Shown: positions 1 through 6,440, numbered from the stretch's first letter. The stretch: 64,000 bases of DNA from Desulfovibrio sp. (GCA_016208105.1 JACQYS010000005.1:1-64000), one strand, 5' to 3'. Notes: generated from the sequence alone by a model not told the origin. Made by a program: numbers and translations.

Positions 1-67
1 AGGCCTTTTCGGTTCCGAACCGGCGCTGGAATGTAATCAGGTCCATATCGTGGTAAGGTTTGGCCAT
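1..67 (-). mobile_element. IS1595-type transposase, N-terminal end (partial)
   Basis: A minus-strand reading frame begins with ATG at 67, behind a strong GAGGAGG ribosome-binding site at about 73-80, and runs off the left edge. The visible residues (MAKPYHDMDLITFQRRFGTE, then KA) resemble the start of IS1595-family transposases, where a FQ-RFGTEEAC-like segment precedes the zinc ribbon. Only 22 codons are visible, so the DDE-type catalytic core cannot be checked. The inverted repeat of the element should lie between 68 and about 133, but I could not recognise it. Confidence 0.55.
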
Positions 68-151
68 GGCGAGCCTCCTCAACAGTCTAGATTCTTTCTA
101 TAAAGTATGGAAATTGCGGAGCGAAGGCAATAGCCACGAAGTCTTAATAAT

Positions 152-1003
152 TTGACGTACTGCCCCATGCCGGGAGTAGGAATCACCGCCACTCGAAACG
201 ACAGTCTCGGATCCTTCAAATATGTTCTTGAGAACGAAACCGGCGAGAAGTCGCTGAATTTCTTCGTCAACCTCCAGTATTTGAACAGCGGCAAAGAGAG
301 CCTTCTTGGGCTCTACTACAGCTTTGACGACGAACCGCGAGTTCCCCTGGCCGGGACGATCGGTCCCGACCCCAAGCATCAGCTTCAGGCCATGTTCACC
401 CGCGACAAGCCCTTCAAGCGGCTTACCTTCACGGTTGAGCTCAACTGCCGGGACCTCACCGCCCAGTACCACGGCGGCAATCTGGAGACCCTCGCTTTCA
501 GGAAGCTGGAAGTGTTCGCCTGCGCAGTGCCTGAATCCAAGTCCTGCCAGGCGGTGTGGGAGCGGCGCAACATGGAGAGCATGCGCCTCAACTACACGTC
601 GGAATCCTTTATGGCCAAAGGGGGCGTACGCCAACGACCCCTATGGGAAAGCGCCACGAACTTGCGTGACGATCCGGCCTCGGAGGCGAAAGGGTGGCGA
701 GTGCTTACGCCTAAGTCAGCCGATTCCGAGGGGACGCTTATTGTGGAGTTGACTCCAGGCAAGGATATGGTTTTTTATCCCCGCCTCTCAGGCTCCGCGA
801 ATTCGGTGCAGGTGTTCGAGATAATGCCCGATGGCTCAAGCCGTCCGGTGTTTCTCATGGCAGGGGTTCCGGAAGAGTGGACCCCCATAAGCGCCCAGTA
901 TCCTCTCGTTCTTCCTGACGGGCCCGCGAGCCGGACTTTGAGGATAGAACTGCGGGGCCGCTTTTGCCAGCTCTGGTACAAGGACGGGGAAATATTCTTT
1001 TAA
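152..1003 (+). CDS. Hypothetical protein, probably 5'-truncated next to an IS
   Basis: The frame can begin at TTG 152 or ATG 167. No ribosome-binding site precedes either, and an in-frame stop lies at 131-133. The 283-residue product has no signal peptide or membrane segment. It looks like a beta-rich soluble or extracytoplasmic domain, with alternating hydrophobic strands and a C-terminal portion ending in LWYKDGEIFF. I do not recognise the family. The missing translation start and the transposase start only 85 bp away suggest that this is the 3' part of a longer gene whose beginning was lost by insertion. It ends 10 bp before the SpoU methyltransferase and probably shared an operon with it. 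It could still be an intact gene with a weak start. Confidence 0.55.
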   Translation: MTYCPMPGVGITATRNDSLGSFKYVLENETGEKSLNFFVNLQYLNSGKESLLGLYYSFDDEPRVPLAGTIGPDPKHQLQAMFTRDKPFKRLTFTVELNCRDLTAQYHGGNLETLAFRKLEVFACAVPESKSCQAVWERRNMESMRLNYTSESFMAKGGVRQRPLWESATNLRDDPASEAKGWRVLTPKSADSEGTLIVELTPGKDMVFYPRLSGSANSVQVFEIMPDGSSRPVFLMAGVPEEWTPISAQYPLVLPDGPASRTLRIELRGRFCQLWYKDGEIFF

Positions 1004-1013
1004 AGGCCGTGAC

Positions 1014-1601
1014 ATGAGGGAACGTACAGACAACCGCAAACAGCGCATCCTGGATGTCCTGGCCAGAAGGCAGAAGGACCTGACAGTGGTGCTGAACAAC
1101 ATTCACGATCCGCACAACGTCTCTGCCGTGCTCAGGAGCTGCGACGCTTTCGGAGTGGGTGAGGCGCACCTTTTGTATACCGACACCGCCTTCCCGCAGC
1201 TGGGGCATAAAAGCTCGGCATCGGCCAAGAAATGGGTGGAACTCAAGCGCCACAAGTCCGCCCGTGAACTGGTGGAAGGGCTTCGGGCGAACGGACATCA
1301 GGTGCTCTCCACGGGATTTGGCCCCGGGGCAAAACCCGTGGAAGACTGGGACATGACGACACCCACGGCGGTCATCCTTGGAAACGAGCATGACGGCGTG
1401 GCCGAGGAACTGCAAGGCCTTGTGACGGACCACATCTACATCCCCATGCAGGGCATGGTGCAGAGCCTGAACGTGTCCGTGGCCGCCGCCGTTATCCTCT
1501 ACGAGGCGTTCAGGCAGCGCATGGTCAAGGGAATGTACGATGAGCCTGGGCTGACGGCCGAGGAGATCCAGGCAAAGTACGAGGCCTGGATCAAGAAGTA
1601 G
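1014..1601 (+). CDS. SpoU/TrmH-family RNA 2'-O-methyltransferase
   Basis: The 195-aa product has the SPOUT knot motifs in order: LNNIHDPHNVSAVLRSCDAFG-like motif 1 near residue 25, ILGNEHDGVAEEL (motif 2) near 122, and IPMQGMVQSLNVSVAAAVIL (motif 3, the SAM knot) near 142. This is the pattern of TrmH-type enzymes, which methylate a ribose 2'-OH in tRNA (G18 for classical TrmH) using S-adenosylmethionine. The length fits the TrmH subgroup, which lacks the N-terminal RNA-binding extension of RlmB. Whether the substrate is tRNA G18 cannot be told from the sequence. The ATG at 1014 follows the upstream stop by 10 bp. Confidence 0.88.
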   Translation: MRERTDNRKQRILDVLARRQKDLTVVLNNIHDPHNVSAVLRSCDAFGVGEAHLLYTDTAFPQLGHKSSASAKKWVELKRHKSARELVEGLRANGHQVLSTGFGPGAKPVEDWDMTTPTAVILGNEHDGVAEELQGLVTDHIYIPMQGMVQSLNVSVAAAVILYEAFRQRMVKGMYDEPGLTAEEIQAKYEAWIKK

Positions 1602-1671
1602 GGCTGCTACCCCCAGTGAACTCCAAAGGCCGGTGAAGAGCAAGGAAGGCAAGGGGGATGCCCTCTCGCAT

Positions 1672-3309
1672 TCAACTCAACTCCGCCTGCTTCTGAAGCA
1701 GGTCCCGCCAAACCATCTCGAAGTTCTTCGCTATCATCATATCCAGTGCGGTATTGTCGTACTTGGCTTCCAGCTTGATCTTGTTGCCCAGAATGTGGGC
1801 CACCTGGGCCGGTGAGGACGCCTGGCGCAGGCTGGACCGCTGCACGTGGTCGATGGCCAGGCGTCCGGCGTACAGGCAGGGCTTTCCCGCCAGGAAACAG
1901 CGGATGTCGCGGTCGAGATCGTCGAACTGGGTGGGAGTGAAACGCACATCGAATGTCCCGACAGAATCCAGAAGAGTCAGGTCCAGCAGATGGCAGCATC
2001 CGGAAACCGACAGACAGGGGCGTTCATAGGCGAAAAGCCCGGCGTCCAGGGCCCCGGTGCAATTGTTGAAAACACGCAGCCGTTCGCCGGGTTCGTCTCC
2101 GGCTTCTCCGGGAAGGCGGTGGAGCAGGTGGTAATCCGCTGATTGCAGGCCATGCGGATGTTCATGATCGCGGATGGTGCACCCGACGACCCCGCATTCC
2201 GGATGACGCGCCGCGGCCTTAAGGAGCGTGGCCAGCCAATGCCTAGGCAGGATCACGTCGTCGTCCAGGAAGGCGGCGTAGCGGCAGGCGCGGACCTCTG
2301 GCAACGAGAGCAGCCAGTTTCTGGCCGCGGGCGCGCCCACGTTCACCGGCAGGGTGACCACGGTCAGCCGATCCTTCCCGAAACGGTCCATGGCGGCCTG
2401 AAGCGCTTGAGGGGTTTCGTCCGTGGAGCCGTTGTCCAGGACGAATACCGGGTTGTCCCCGATATCGGAGGCAAAAACGCTTTCCAGGGTCTGCGAGATC
2501 AGTTCCGCCTTGTTCCAGGAGTAGGCCAGAATGGCTGCTCTCTCTCGCGGAAGTTCGTCGGAGGAGGGAATCCGGACCGCGTCGTGGAGCAGCAGGGTCA
2601 GGTTCACGTTCCAGGGCATGGCCGTGTGCAGAGAACGCCAGCAGGCTGCGGCGTGCGCGAAGTCGCCCGACAGGGCGGCCAGGCGGCCAGCCATATACCC
2701 CGCCCAGGGGGCGAACGGGGTGGAATCGAACTGAGTGTCGAAATCGAGGCCGTGGTGGTAGTCGAGCTCGGCCAGAAGCCGGGTCGATAGAAGATCATCT
2801 CCAGCGCCGATGCGGATGATATTTGCGGCCTTGTCCCTGTCAGATAAACGGACTATCTCATCCCAGGCTTCGCCGATCCAGGCCGTGCCGTTCTGTCCTT
2901 GCACCGCCTGTTCCAGGAATTGCGGAAGCTCATCGCTGTTTCCCGAGGTTTTTATGTCATCCCAGAGTTCATGGGGCGGCAGTGGGCGCAGGCGCTTTTT
3001 GAGTGCTTGTAGGTAGGAGCGGTTCTTTGGGGAAAGAAATTTCTGCTCGCCGTCCAGGGTGAGAAGCAGGGCGAGCGCAGGGGCGTATAGCGGGCGCTGC
3101 TGCCAGGACCAGGCAAGAAGGCCTGCGGCTGCTGACATAAGGACTTGATTGCCGGGGGCTCCGCGCACTATCCCTTCGGCCAGCCCCCACTGCTGCCAGG
3201 GGCTTTCCGTGGAGAGTCCCCATGTTGGCAGCGGCCCGGCCAGCCGGGCAAGATCCTCTGGATCGAAATCGGGAAAGAATCCCATGTTGTCTCGGGAGGG
3301 TTCGCTCAT
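1672..3309 (-). CDS. Family 2 glycosyltransferase with long N-terminal region
   Basis: A 545-aa protein. The C-terminal half, from about residue 260, is a GT-A fold. It contains AAILAYSWNKAELISQTLES, then the nucleotide-binding VFVLDNGSTDETP, then an acidic AAFLDDDVILPRHWL (the DxD-type metal/sugar-nucleotide site). It should transfer a sugar from a nucleotide donor to a surface polysaccharide or protein. The first 250 residues are helical, repeat-like and alanine/leucine rich, and not recognised. The start was put at 3309 (MSEPSRDNM), where an AGAGG precedes it. That codon overlaps the start of the divergent yrdC gene in a shared CATG. A further ATG at 3285 is possible. Acceptor and donor are unknown. 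Confidence 0.85.
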   Translation of the reverse strand: MSEPSRDNMGFFPDFDPEDLARLAGPLPTWGLSTESPWQQWGLAEGIVRGAPGNQVLMSAAAGLLAWSWQQRPLYAPALALLLTLDGEQKFLSPKNRSYLQALKKRLRPLPPHELWDDIKTSGNSDELPQFLEQAVQGQNGTAWIGEAWDEIVRLSDRDKAANIIRIGAGDDLLSTRLLAELDYHHGLDFDTQFDSTPFAPWAGYMAGRLAALSGDFAHAAACWRSLHTAMPWNVNLTLLLHDAVRIPSSDELPRERAAILAYSWNKAELISQTLESVFASDIGDNPVFVLDNGSTDETPQALQAAMDRFGKDRLTVVTLPVNVGAPAARNWLLSLPEVRACRYAAFLDDDVILPRHWLATLLKAAARHPECGVVGCTIRDHEHPHGLQSADYHLLHRLPGEAGDEPGERLRVFNNCTGALDAGLFAYERPCLSVSGCCHLLDLTLLDSVGTFDVRFTPTQFDDLDRDIRCFLAGKPCLYAGRLAIDHVQRSSLRQASSPAQVAHILGNKIKLEAKYDNTALDMMIAKNFEMVWRDLLQKQAELS

Positions 3310-3973
3310 GGCCTCTGAAATTGTTTCGGGTTCCCCTGATCCACAACTCGATCGGGCAGCAAAAGCTGTCGCAGGGGGCGGGTGCATCGTCTACCCCACG
3401 GAAACCTTCTACGCTTTGGGAGCCCGCGTGGGAAGCGCCCAGGCCCTGGAGAGGGTGAATGCCATCAAGGGCAGGCCGAGGTCAAAGCCCCTGCCGGTCA
3501 TCATCGGCGCCATGGAACAGCTGGGACAGGTTCTTTCCGAAGACGCGCCGGATTGGCCCGGATACGGGTTGGCCAGGGAACTCATGGAGCAGTTTTGGCC
3601 AGGCTCACTCTCCATCATCGTGCCTGCCCGAGCTGGCTTGGCCTCCCAGCTTCTGGACGGGCGAGGCTTCGTATCCGTTCGCCTCACCCCGCACCCGCAG
3701 GCTCGCGAGCTGTGCCTGCTCGCAGGCTCCCCCCTGGCAGCCACCAGCGCCAACGTCAGCGGCGATCCTGCCGTGAGCGACATTGGGAAGCTGAGCCCGG
3801 CGGTCTGCCTGGGAGCGGAGTATGTTCTTGCAGGTAATCCTCAGCCCGCCGGGGGGCTTCCCTCAACGGTGCTGCGGCCCACGGACGGCAGGTCAGCAGT
3901 CCTGTACCGGCTTGGGGCTGTGGGTGAAGAGGCGCTTATGAGCCTGGGCATCACCCTGACCAGCGACGGGTAA
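3308..3973 (+). CDS. YrdC/Sua5-type threonylcarbamoyl-AMP synthase
   Basis: A 221-aa, single-domain YrdC protein. It has the YPTETFYALGARV segment near residue 30 and the nucleotide-binding KGRPRSKPLPVII basic cluster near 52. It also has FWPGSLSIIVPA and the SVRLTPHP...PLAATSANVSGDPA signature. TsaC/Sua5 enzymes make L-threonylcarbamoyladenylate from threonine, bicarbonate and ATP for the t6A37 modification of ANN-reading tRNAs. The Sua5 C-terminal domain is absent, so it is TsaC-like in size, or a YciO relative. ATG 3308 has GGGAGG at 3294-3299 and overlaps the divergent glycosyltransferase start. Its stop codon lies inside the first upstream box of small-RNA unit 1, and decayed copies of its 3' end recur downstream. 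Confidence 0.88.
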   Translation: MASEIVSGSPDPQLDRAAKAVAGGGCIVYPTETFYALGARVGSAQALERVNAIKGRPRSKPLPVIIGAMEQLGQVLSEDAPDWPGYGLARELMEQFWPGSLSIIVPARAGLASQLLDGRGFVSVRLTPHPQARELCLLAGSPLAATSANVSGDPAVSDIGKLSPAVCLGAEYVLAGNPQPAGGLPSTVLRPTDGRSAVLYRLGAVGEEALMSLGITLTSDG

Positions 3974-4038
3974 AAGTTTTTTTACGCCACGTGGCGGGCT
4001 GGGTGGAAAAGCTCAAGCGTTGTTCAAGAAACTTTACG
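3969..4038 (+). promoter_or_regulatory. Upstream boxes (UAS1, UAS2) of small-RNA unit 1
   Basis: UAS1 (3969-3988) carries GTAAAAGTTTTTTTAC, an inverted repeat with GTAAAA/TTTTAC arms, and overlaps the yrdC stop codon. UAS2 (4022-4038) is GTTCAAGAAACTTTACG, with an AAG-AAA-CTT core. Both recur at the same distances before the sigma-54 promoters of units 2 and 3, which is what enhancer sites for a bacterial enhancer-binding protein should look like. Confidence 0.65.
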
Positions 4039-4125
4039 CCCGCAGGCTGACGCCCTGGATGGTCTTGTTGTGTAATGCTCATTTATAACAGTATGTTAAC
4101 TTGATTTTCGAGGCGTGTTTGGCCC

Positions 4126-4141
4126 TGGCACGCTCGTTGCT
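4126..4141 (+). promoter_or_regulatory. Sigma-54 (-24/-12) promoter of small-RNA unit 1
   Basis: TGGCACGCTCGTTGCT matches the consensus TGGCACG-N4-TTGCW at every position, with GG and GC ten bases apart. The predicted transcription start is about 4152. Confidence 0.85.
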
Positions 4142-4151
4142 TTATCCCATG

Positions 4152-4217
4152 CATCCTTCCTCCTTTTGTTAAAACCGGCTTTCAAGGAAACCAGGGCCTT
4201 GAAAGCCGGTTTTATTT
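4152..4217 (+). ncRNA. Predicted sigma-54-dependent small RNA, copy 1
   Basis: The predicted RNA is about 65 nt long. A short unpaired 5' part contains CCTTCCTCCTTTTG. It is followed by a perfect 17-bp stem (4171-4187 with 4197-4213) closing the loop AAACCAGGG, and then a T-rich tract. The loop and the inner CTTTCAAGG/CCTTGAAAG stem are conserved in three copies. The outer stem differs by paired changes (GGC/GCC here, GCC/GGC in copy 2, GTC/GAC in copy 3). The CCTCCTTTT segment could pair with Shine-Dalgarno sequences. No start codon with a ribosome-binding site lies within it. The hairpin also serves as terminator. Confidence 0.7.
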
Positions 4218-4250
4218 CGTTCGATCACCAGCCAGAATTTCTGTGTGATA
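4169..4250 (-). pseudogene. Decayed 3' fragment of the GT9 gene (unit 1)
   Basis: On the minus strand, the frame through the hairpin reads VIERNKTGFQGP. It resembles the C-terminal AIKQNEKVFQGPGIP of the intact GT9 gene at 5469-6440, which also ends inside its hairpin. Similarity is short and fades beyond about 4250, so the assignment rests mainly on the clearer copy in unit 2. Confidence 0.4.
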
Positions 4251-4480
4251 CCATGCTGCGTCCTCTTACCCCAGGGCATGGCAAGTATGCCGTATCCTCC
4301 CAGATACAGGTGCCTGAAGCGATGGCAAGCAGCCAGGTTCGTCCCGGTGGATATTCTCCGCTTGCCCTTTTGGGGTTTTCGATCGCTCCTTGGCTGAGAT
4401 ACCGGCTTAGTCGCACCCCATCTTTCGGAACGTGGTTCTTGCCTCGATGGTGCGCTGAGCAAGGACATGCTTTGCTTGAC

Positions 4481-4561
4481 CTTCGATGGAGGGCAGCGGA
4501 CCATAATGCCGCAATACTTGGCTGGGTCGAGGGAGAGCCTGAGGGTATACTTGAAATATGA
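4481..4561 (+). pseudogene. Decayed 3' fragment of yrdC (before unit 2)
   Basis: The plus frame ending at the TGA of 4559-4561 reads NAAILGWVEGEPEGILEI. It aligns loosely with the C-terminus of the intact YrdC protein (SAVLYRLGAVGEEALMSLGI). It sits just upstream of UAS1 of unit 2, exactly where the yrdC 3' end sits before unit 1. The open frame running into it from 4115 crosses the small-RNA hairpin and is not a real gene. Confidence 0.4.
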
Positions 4562-4582
4562 GCCTCCTTAGGTGGCTCATAG

Positions 4583-4653
4583 GAGTAAAAGTTTTTTTAC
4601 CTCAAACAGGGGCCCGGGTAGGGAGAGGGGGGGACGGTTCAAGATTCTTTACG
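4583..4653 (+). promoter_or_regulatory. Upstream boxes (UAS1, UAS2) of small-RNA unit 2
   Basis: UAS1 (4583-4602) again holds GTAAAAGTTTTTTTAC. UAS2 (4637-4653) is GTTCAAGATTCTTTACG. They lie 159 and 105 bp before the promoter, against 157 and 104 in unit 1, although the intervening sequence has diverged. Confidence 0.65.
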
Positions 4654-4741
4654 AATTCAAGGCGGAGTTCAATAAGAAGCCTCTTGAAAGAGGTCAATAA
4701 TTATAATGTTTTAACATGCACTTTGAGTGTTGTGCCGAGTG

Positions 4742-4757
4742 TGGCACGCTCATTGCT
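4742..4757 (+). promoter_or_regulatory. Sigma-54 (-24/-12) promoter of small-RNA unit 2
   Basis: TGGCACGCTCATTGCT is a full match to the -24/-12 consensus. The predicted start is about 4768. Confidence 0.85.
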
Positions 4758-4767
4758 AGATTAGATT

Positions 4768-4846
4768 CATCATTTCCTCCTTTTGCAACAATTTTACTAA
4801 AACCGCCTTTCAAGGAAACCAGGGCCTTGAAAGGCGGTTTTGCTTT
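4768..4846 (+). ncRNA. Predicted sigma-54-dependent small RNA, copy 2
   Basis: About 78 nt. The 5' tail reads CATCATTTCCTCCTTTTG and is followed by an AT-rich linker. Then comes a perfect 17-bp stem (4799-4815 with 4825-4841) closing the same AAACCAGGG loop. The outer stem is CCGCC/GGCGG instead of CCGGC/GCCGG, so base-pairing is preserved by compensatory changes. The tract after the stem is TTTTGCTTT. Confidence 0.7.
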
Positions 4847-4928
4847 GGCCGGTCGTCAACGAACGTTTATTTCTGACCACCTCGGGCGGCAGGGCGCCCG
4901 AGCAGCGTGGATTCTCGCAAATCAAGTC
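4797..4928 (-). pseudogene. Decayed 3' fragment of the GT9 gene (unit 2)
   Basis: The minus frame reads DLICENPRCSGALPPEVV and then SKTAFQGPGF. This matches the intact GT9 C-terminus, DLSCGNARCLGELPPALV followed by EKVFQGPGIP, with both cysteines kept. The rest of the gene is absent. This is the clearest sign that the repeated unit includes the end of the convergent glycosyltransferase gene. Confidence 0.6.
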
Positions 4929-5160
4929 CAAAATGCGCTGATGCCGGTAAGCTATGAGGCTTCTGGAATACTTCGAAGTCCGGATGGCCAACAGGATTCC
5001 TGTGGACGCTCGTCTGTGGGGTATCGCTTCAGATGGACCATGTTCCTAGCGGACGTCGATGCTGGAAACCGTTTCTGGGCGCCTGTTCGCTCATCTCTTT
5101 GCAGCGCTTCAGCGGTAATACTCATCAGTGTGTGAAACCAAGAGGAATATGAGCTTAAGC

Positions 5161-5246
5161 CAGAAGAGTGTGGTCCTCTATCAAATATGACAGCCGAGAA
5201 GAGGAGAGCTTGGAGGTCTGGGCATCGCCCTGCGAGCGATGGGTAT
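5161..5246 (+). pseudogene. Decayed 3' fragment of yrdC (before unit 3)
   Basis: The frame reads QKSVVLYQI, a stop, then QPRRGELGGLGIALRAMGI. The intact YrdC C-terminus reads GRSAVLYRLGAVGEEALMSL and continues GITL. DNA similarity is obvious over about 50 bp up to UAS1 (for example CTGGGCATCGCCCTG against CTGGGCATCACCCTG). An in-frame stop and a small deletion make it non-functional. Confidence 0.6.
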
Positions 5247-5312
5247 AAGTTCTTATACCGGGAATGGGGGCCTGGGTGGCGAAAGCGAATTGCGGTACAA
5301 GATTCTTTACGG
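5242..5312 (+). promoter_or_regulatory. Upstream boxes (UAS1, UAS2) of small-RNA unit 3
   Basis: UAS1 (5242-5259) is GGTATAAGTTCTTATACC, a perfect 8-bp inverted repeat around TT, and the best copy of the site. UAS2 (5295-5310) is GTACAAGATTCTTTAC. They lie 158 and 105 bp before the promoter. The two centres are about 53 bp apart, close to five helical turns. Confidence 0.68.
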
Positions 5313-5399
5313 TTTCAAAGGAGATTTCAAAACGAGCCTGAAGAGTAAAAACAAGTTATTACTGCCTGTTAGTATGCTTTTACGTGGTGTTTTGAGTTT

Positions 5400-5415
5400 T
5401 GGCACGCCCATTGCT
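5400..5415 (+). promoter_or_regulatory. Sigma-54 (-24/-12) promoter of small-RNA unit 3
   Basis: TGGCACGCCCATTGCT is a full match to the -24/-12 consensus. The predicted start is about 5426. Confidence 0.85.
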
Positions 5416-5425
5416 AGATACATTT

Positions 5426-5503
5426 CATCATTTCCTCCTTTTGTTAAAATTTTAAATGAACAAGTCTTTCAAGGAATACCAGGGCCTTGAAAGACTTTTT
5501 CAT
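5426..5503 (+). ncRNA. Predicted sigma-54-dependent small RNA, copy 3
   Basis: About 77 nt. The 5' tail reads CATCATTTCCTCCTTTTG, with an AT-rich linker and a 13-bp stem (5462-5474 with 5485-5497) closing AATACCAGGG. The stem pair GTC/GAC replaces GGC/GCC of copy 1. On the minus strand the same hairpin encodes the last codons and stop of the convergent GT9 gene, so it probably terminates transcription in both directions. Confidence 0.7.
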
Positions 5504-6440
5504 TTTGTTTGATCGCCATCGCAAGTTCCTCCATGACCAGCGCTGGAGGTAATTCACCCAAGCAGCGCGCATTCCCGCAACTCAGGTCCGCGCAGGTGGC
5601 GGTGCAGGGTGAGCAGGGAAGAGCAAGGCTCACCTCGCGCATGCCCACCGGGCTCCATTGGGCGAAGCTGGTGGGCCCGAAAAGGGACACTCCTGGCACT
5701 CCGAGCATGCCTGCAAGGTGCATGGGGCCGGTATCGCCTCCCACCACGGCGCGGGCGGTCAGAATCAGCTCTTCCAGTTCCTCCAGGCTGCCAGGGGCGG
5801 CCACGCTCATTCCCTGAAGATCCATCCCGCGTTCGAGTTCCGCCGGACCAACCACGCAAACAGGTTCGAAGCCCGCCTGGCGCAGCATCCCGGCCAGTTG
5901 AAAATATTGAACCAGGGGCCACTGCTTGGTCGGATGTCCGGCTCCCGGAAACAAGAGCACCGTGTTCCCCGGTTTTAAGCCGGATGCGAAATATCGCCTG
6001 AAGTCCTTGAGCCAGCCCTCCGGAGTCGGTATGCCATAAGAGGACAGATTCGAAGCGTAACACTCCCGGACGTGGGCTGCTGGCCGACAGTCGGAACCGC
6101 CGCCAATCGCCTTCACGAACCAGCACCTGCTGTCCGGAGCGATGTTCGGAGCCTTGTCGATCACGAACCAGAACGCGAGCCAGTCCTCGAGTTCGTCGGT
6201 CCAGAGCGCCGCACCGTGCAAGCGGTCCAGAGCGCGTCTTATTTCGGGTGGGCAGGGTGAGAATCCGAGAGGCTCGAGCCAGCGCAACCTGTCGCCGCAT
6301 CCGGCCCAGCAGAGACGTGCCGTGGGCAGAGCCTTGCGCATGGCCCAGGCCGATGGCCACACGTTCAGGAAATCGCCGATGGCTCCGTTATGAATGAGAA
6401 TCACCTTGTCAGACACAGGTGTTGTAGGTATAGATTTCAT
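5469..6440 (-). CDS. Family 9 glycosyltransferase (heptosyltransferase-like)
   Basis: A 323-aa protein with the GT9/ADP-heptose:LPS transferase layout. The N-terminal Rossmann half begins VILIHNGAIGDFLNVWPSAW. The C-terminal half has VLLFPGAGHPTKQWPL, the donor-site AVVGGDTGPMHLAGMLGVP, and VSLFGPTSFAQWSP. A cysteine-rich tail (CSPCTATCADLSCGNARC) precedes the end, as in many delta-proteobacterial members. It probably adds a sugar to the LPS core or a flagellar/surface glycan; donor and acceptor are unknown. ATG 6440 was chosen because the conserved domain begins about ten residues later; the upstream extension overlaps the Nudix side and is unconserved in character. The stop codon lies within the hairpin of small-RNA copy 3. 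Confidence 0.86.
   Translation of the reverse strand: MKSIPTTPVSDKVILIHNGAIGDFLNVWPSAWAMRKALPTARLCWAGCGDRLRWLEPLGFSPCPPEIRRALDRLHGAALWTDELEDWLAFWFVIDKAPNIAPDSRCWFVKAIGGGSDCRPAAHVRECYASNLSSYGIPTPEGWLKDFRRYFASGLKPGNTVLLFPGAGHPTKQWPLVQYFQLAGMLRQAGFEPVCVVGPAELERGMDLQGMSVAAPGSLEELEELILTARAVVGGDTGPMHLAGMLGVPGVSLFGPTSFAQWSPVGMREVSLALPCSPCTATCADLSCGNARCLGELPPALVMEELAMAIKQNEKVFQGPGIP

Noticed and set aside
4115-4561. A 148-codon plus-strand frame spanning small-RNA unit 1
   Set aside because: It starts in the sigma-54 promoter and runs through the hairpin. Only its end resembles a decayed yrdC tail. There is no RBS.
3969-5503. CRISPR array as explanation of the repeated units
   Set aside because: Units are about 640 bp with diverged interiors, promoters and terminators. 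They are not short direct repeats with uniform spacers, and no cas genes are present.
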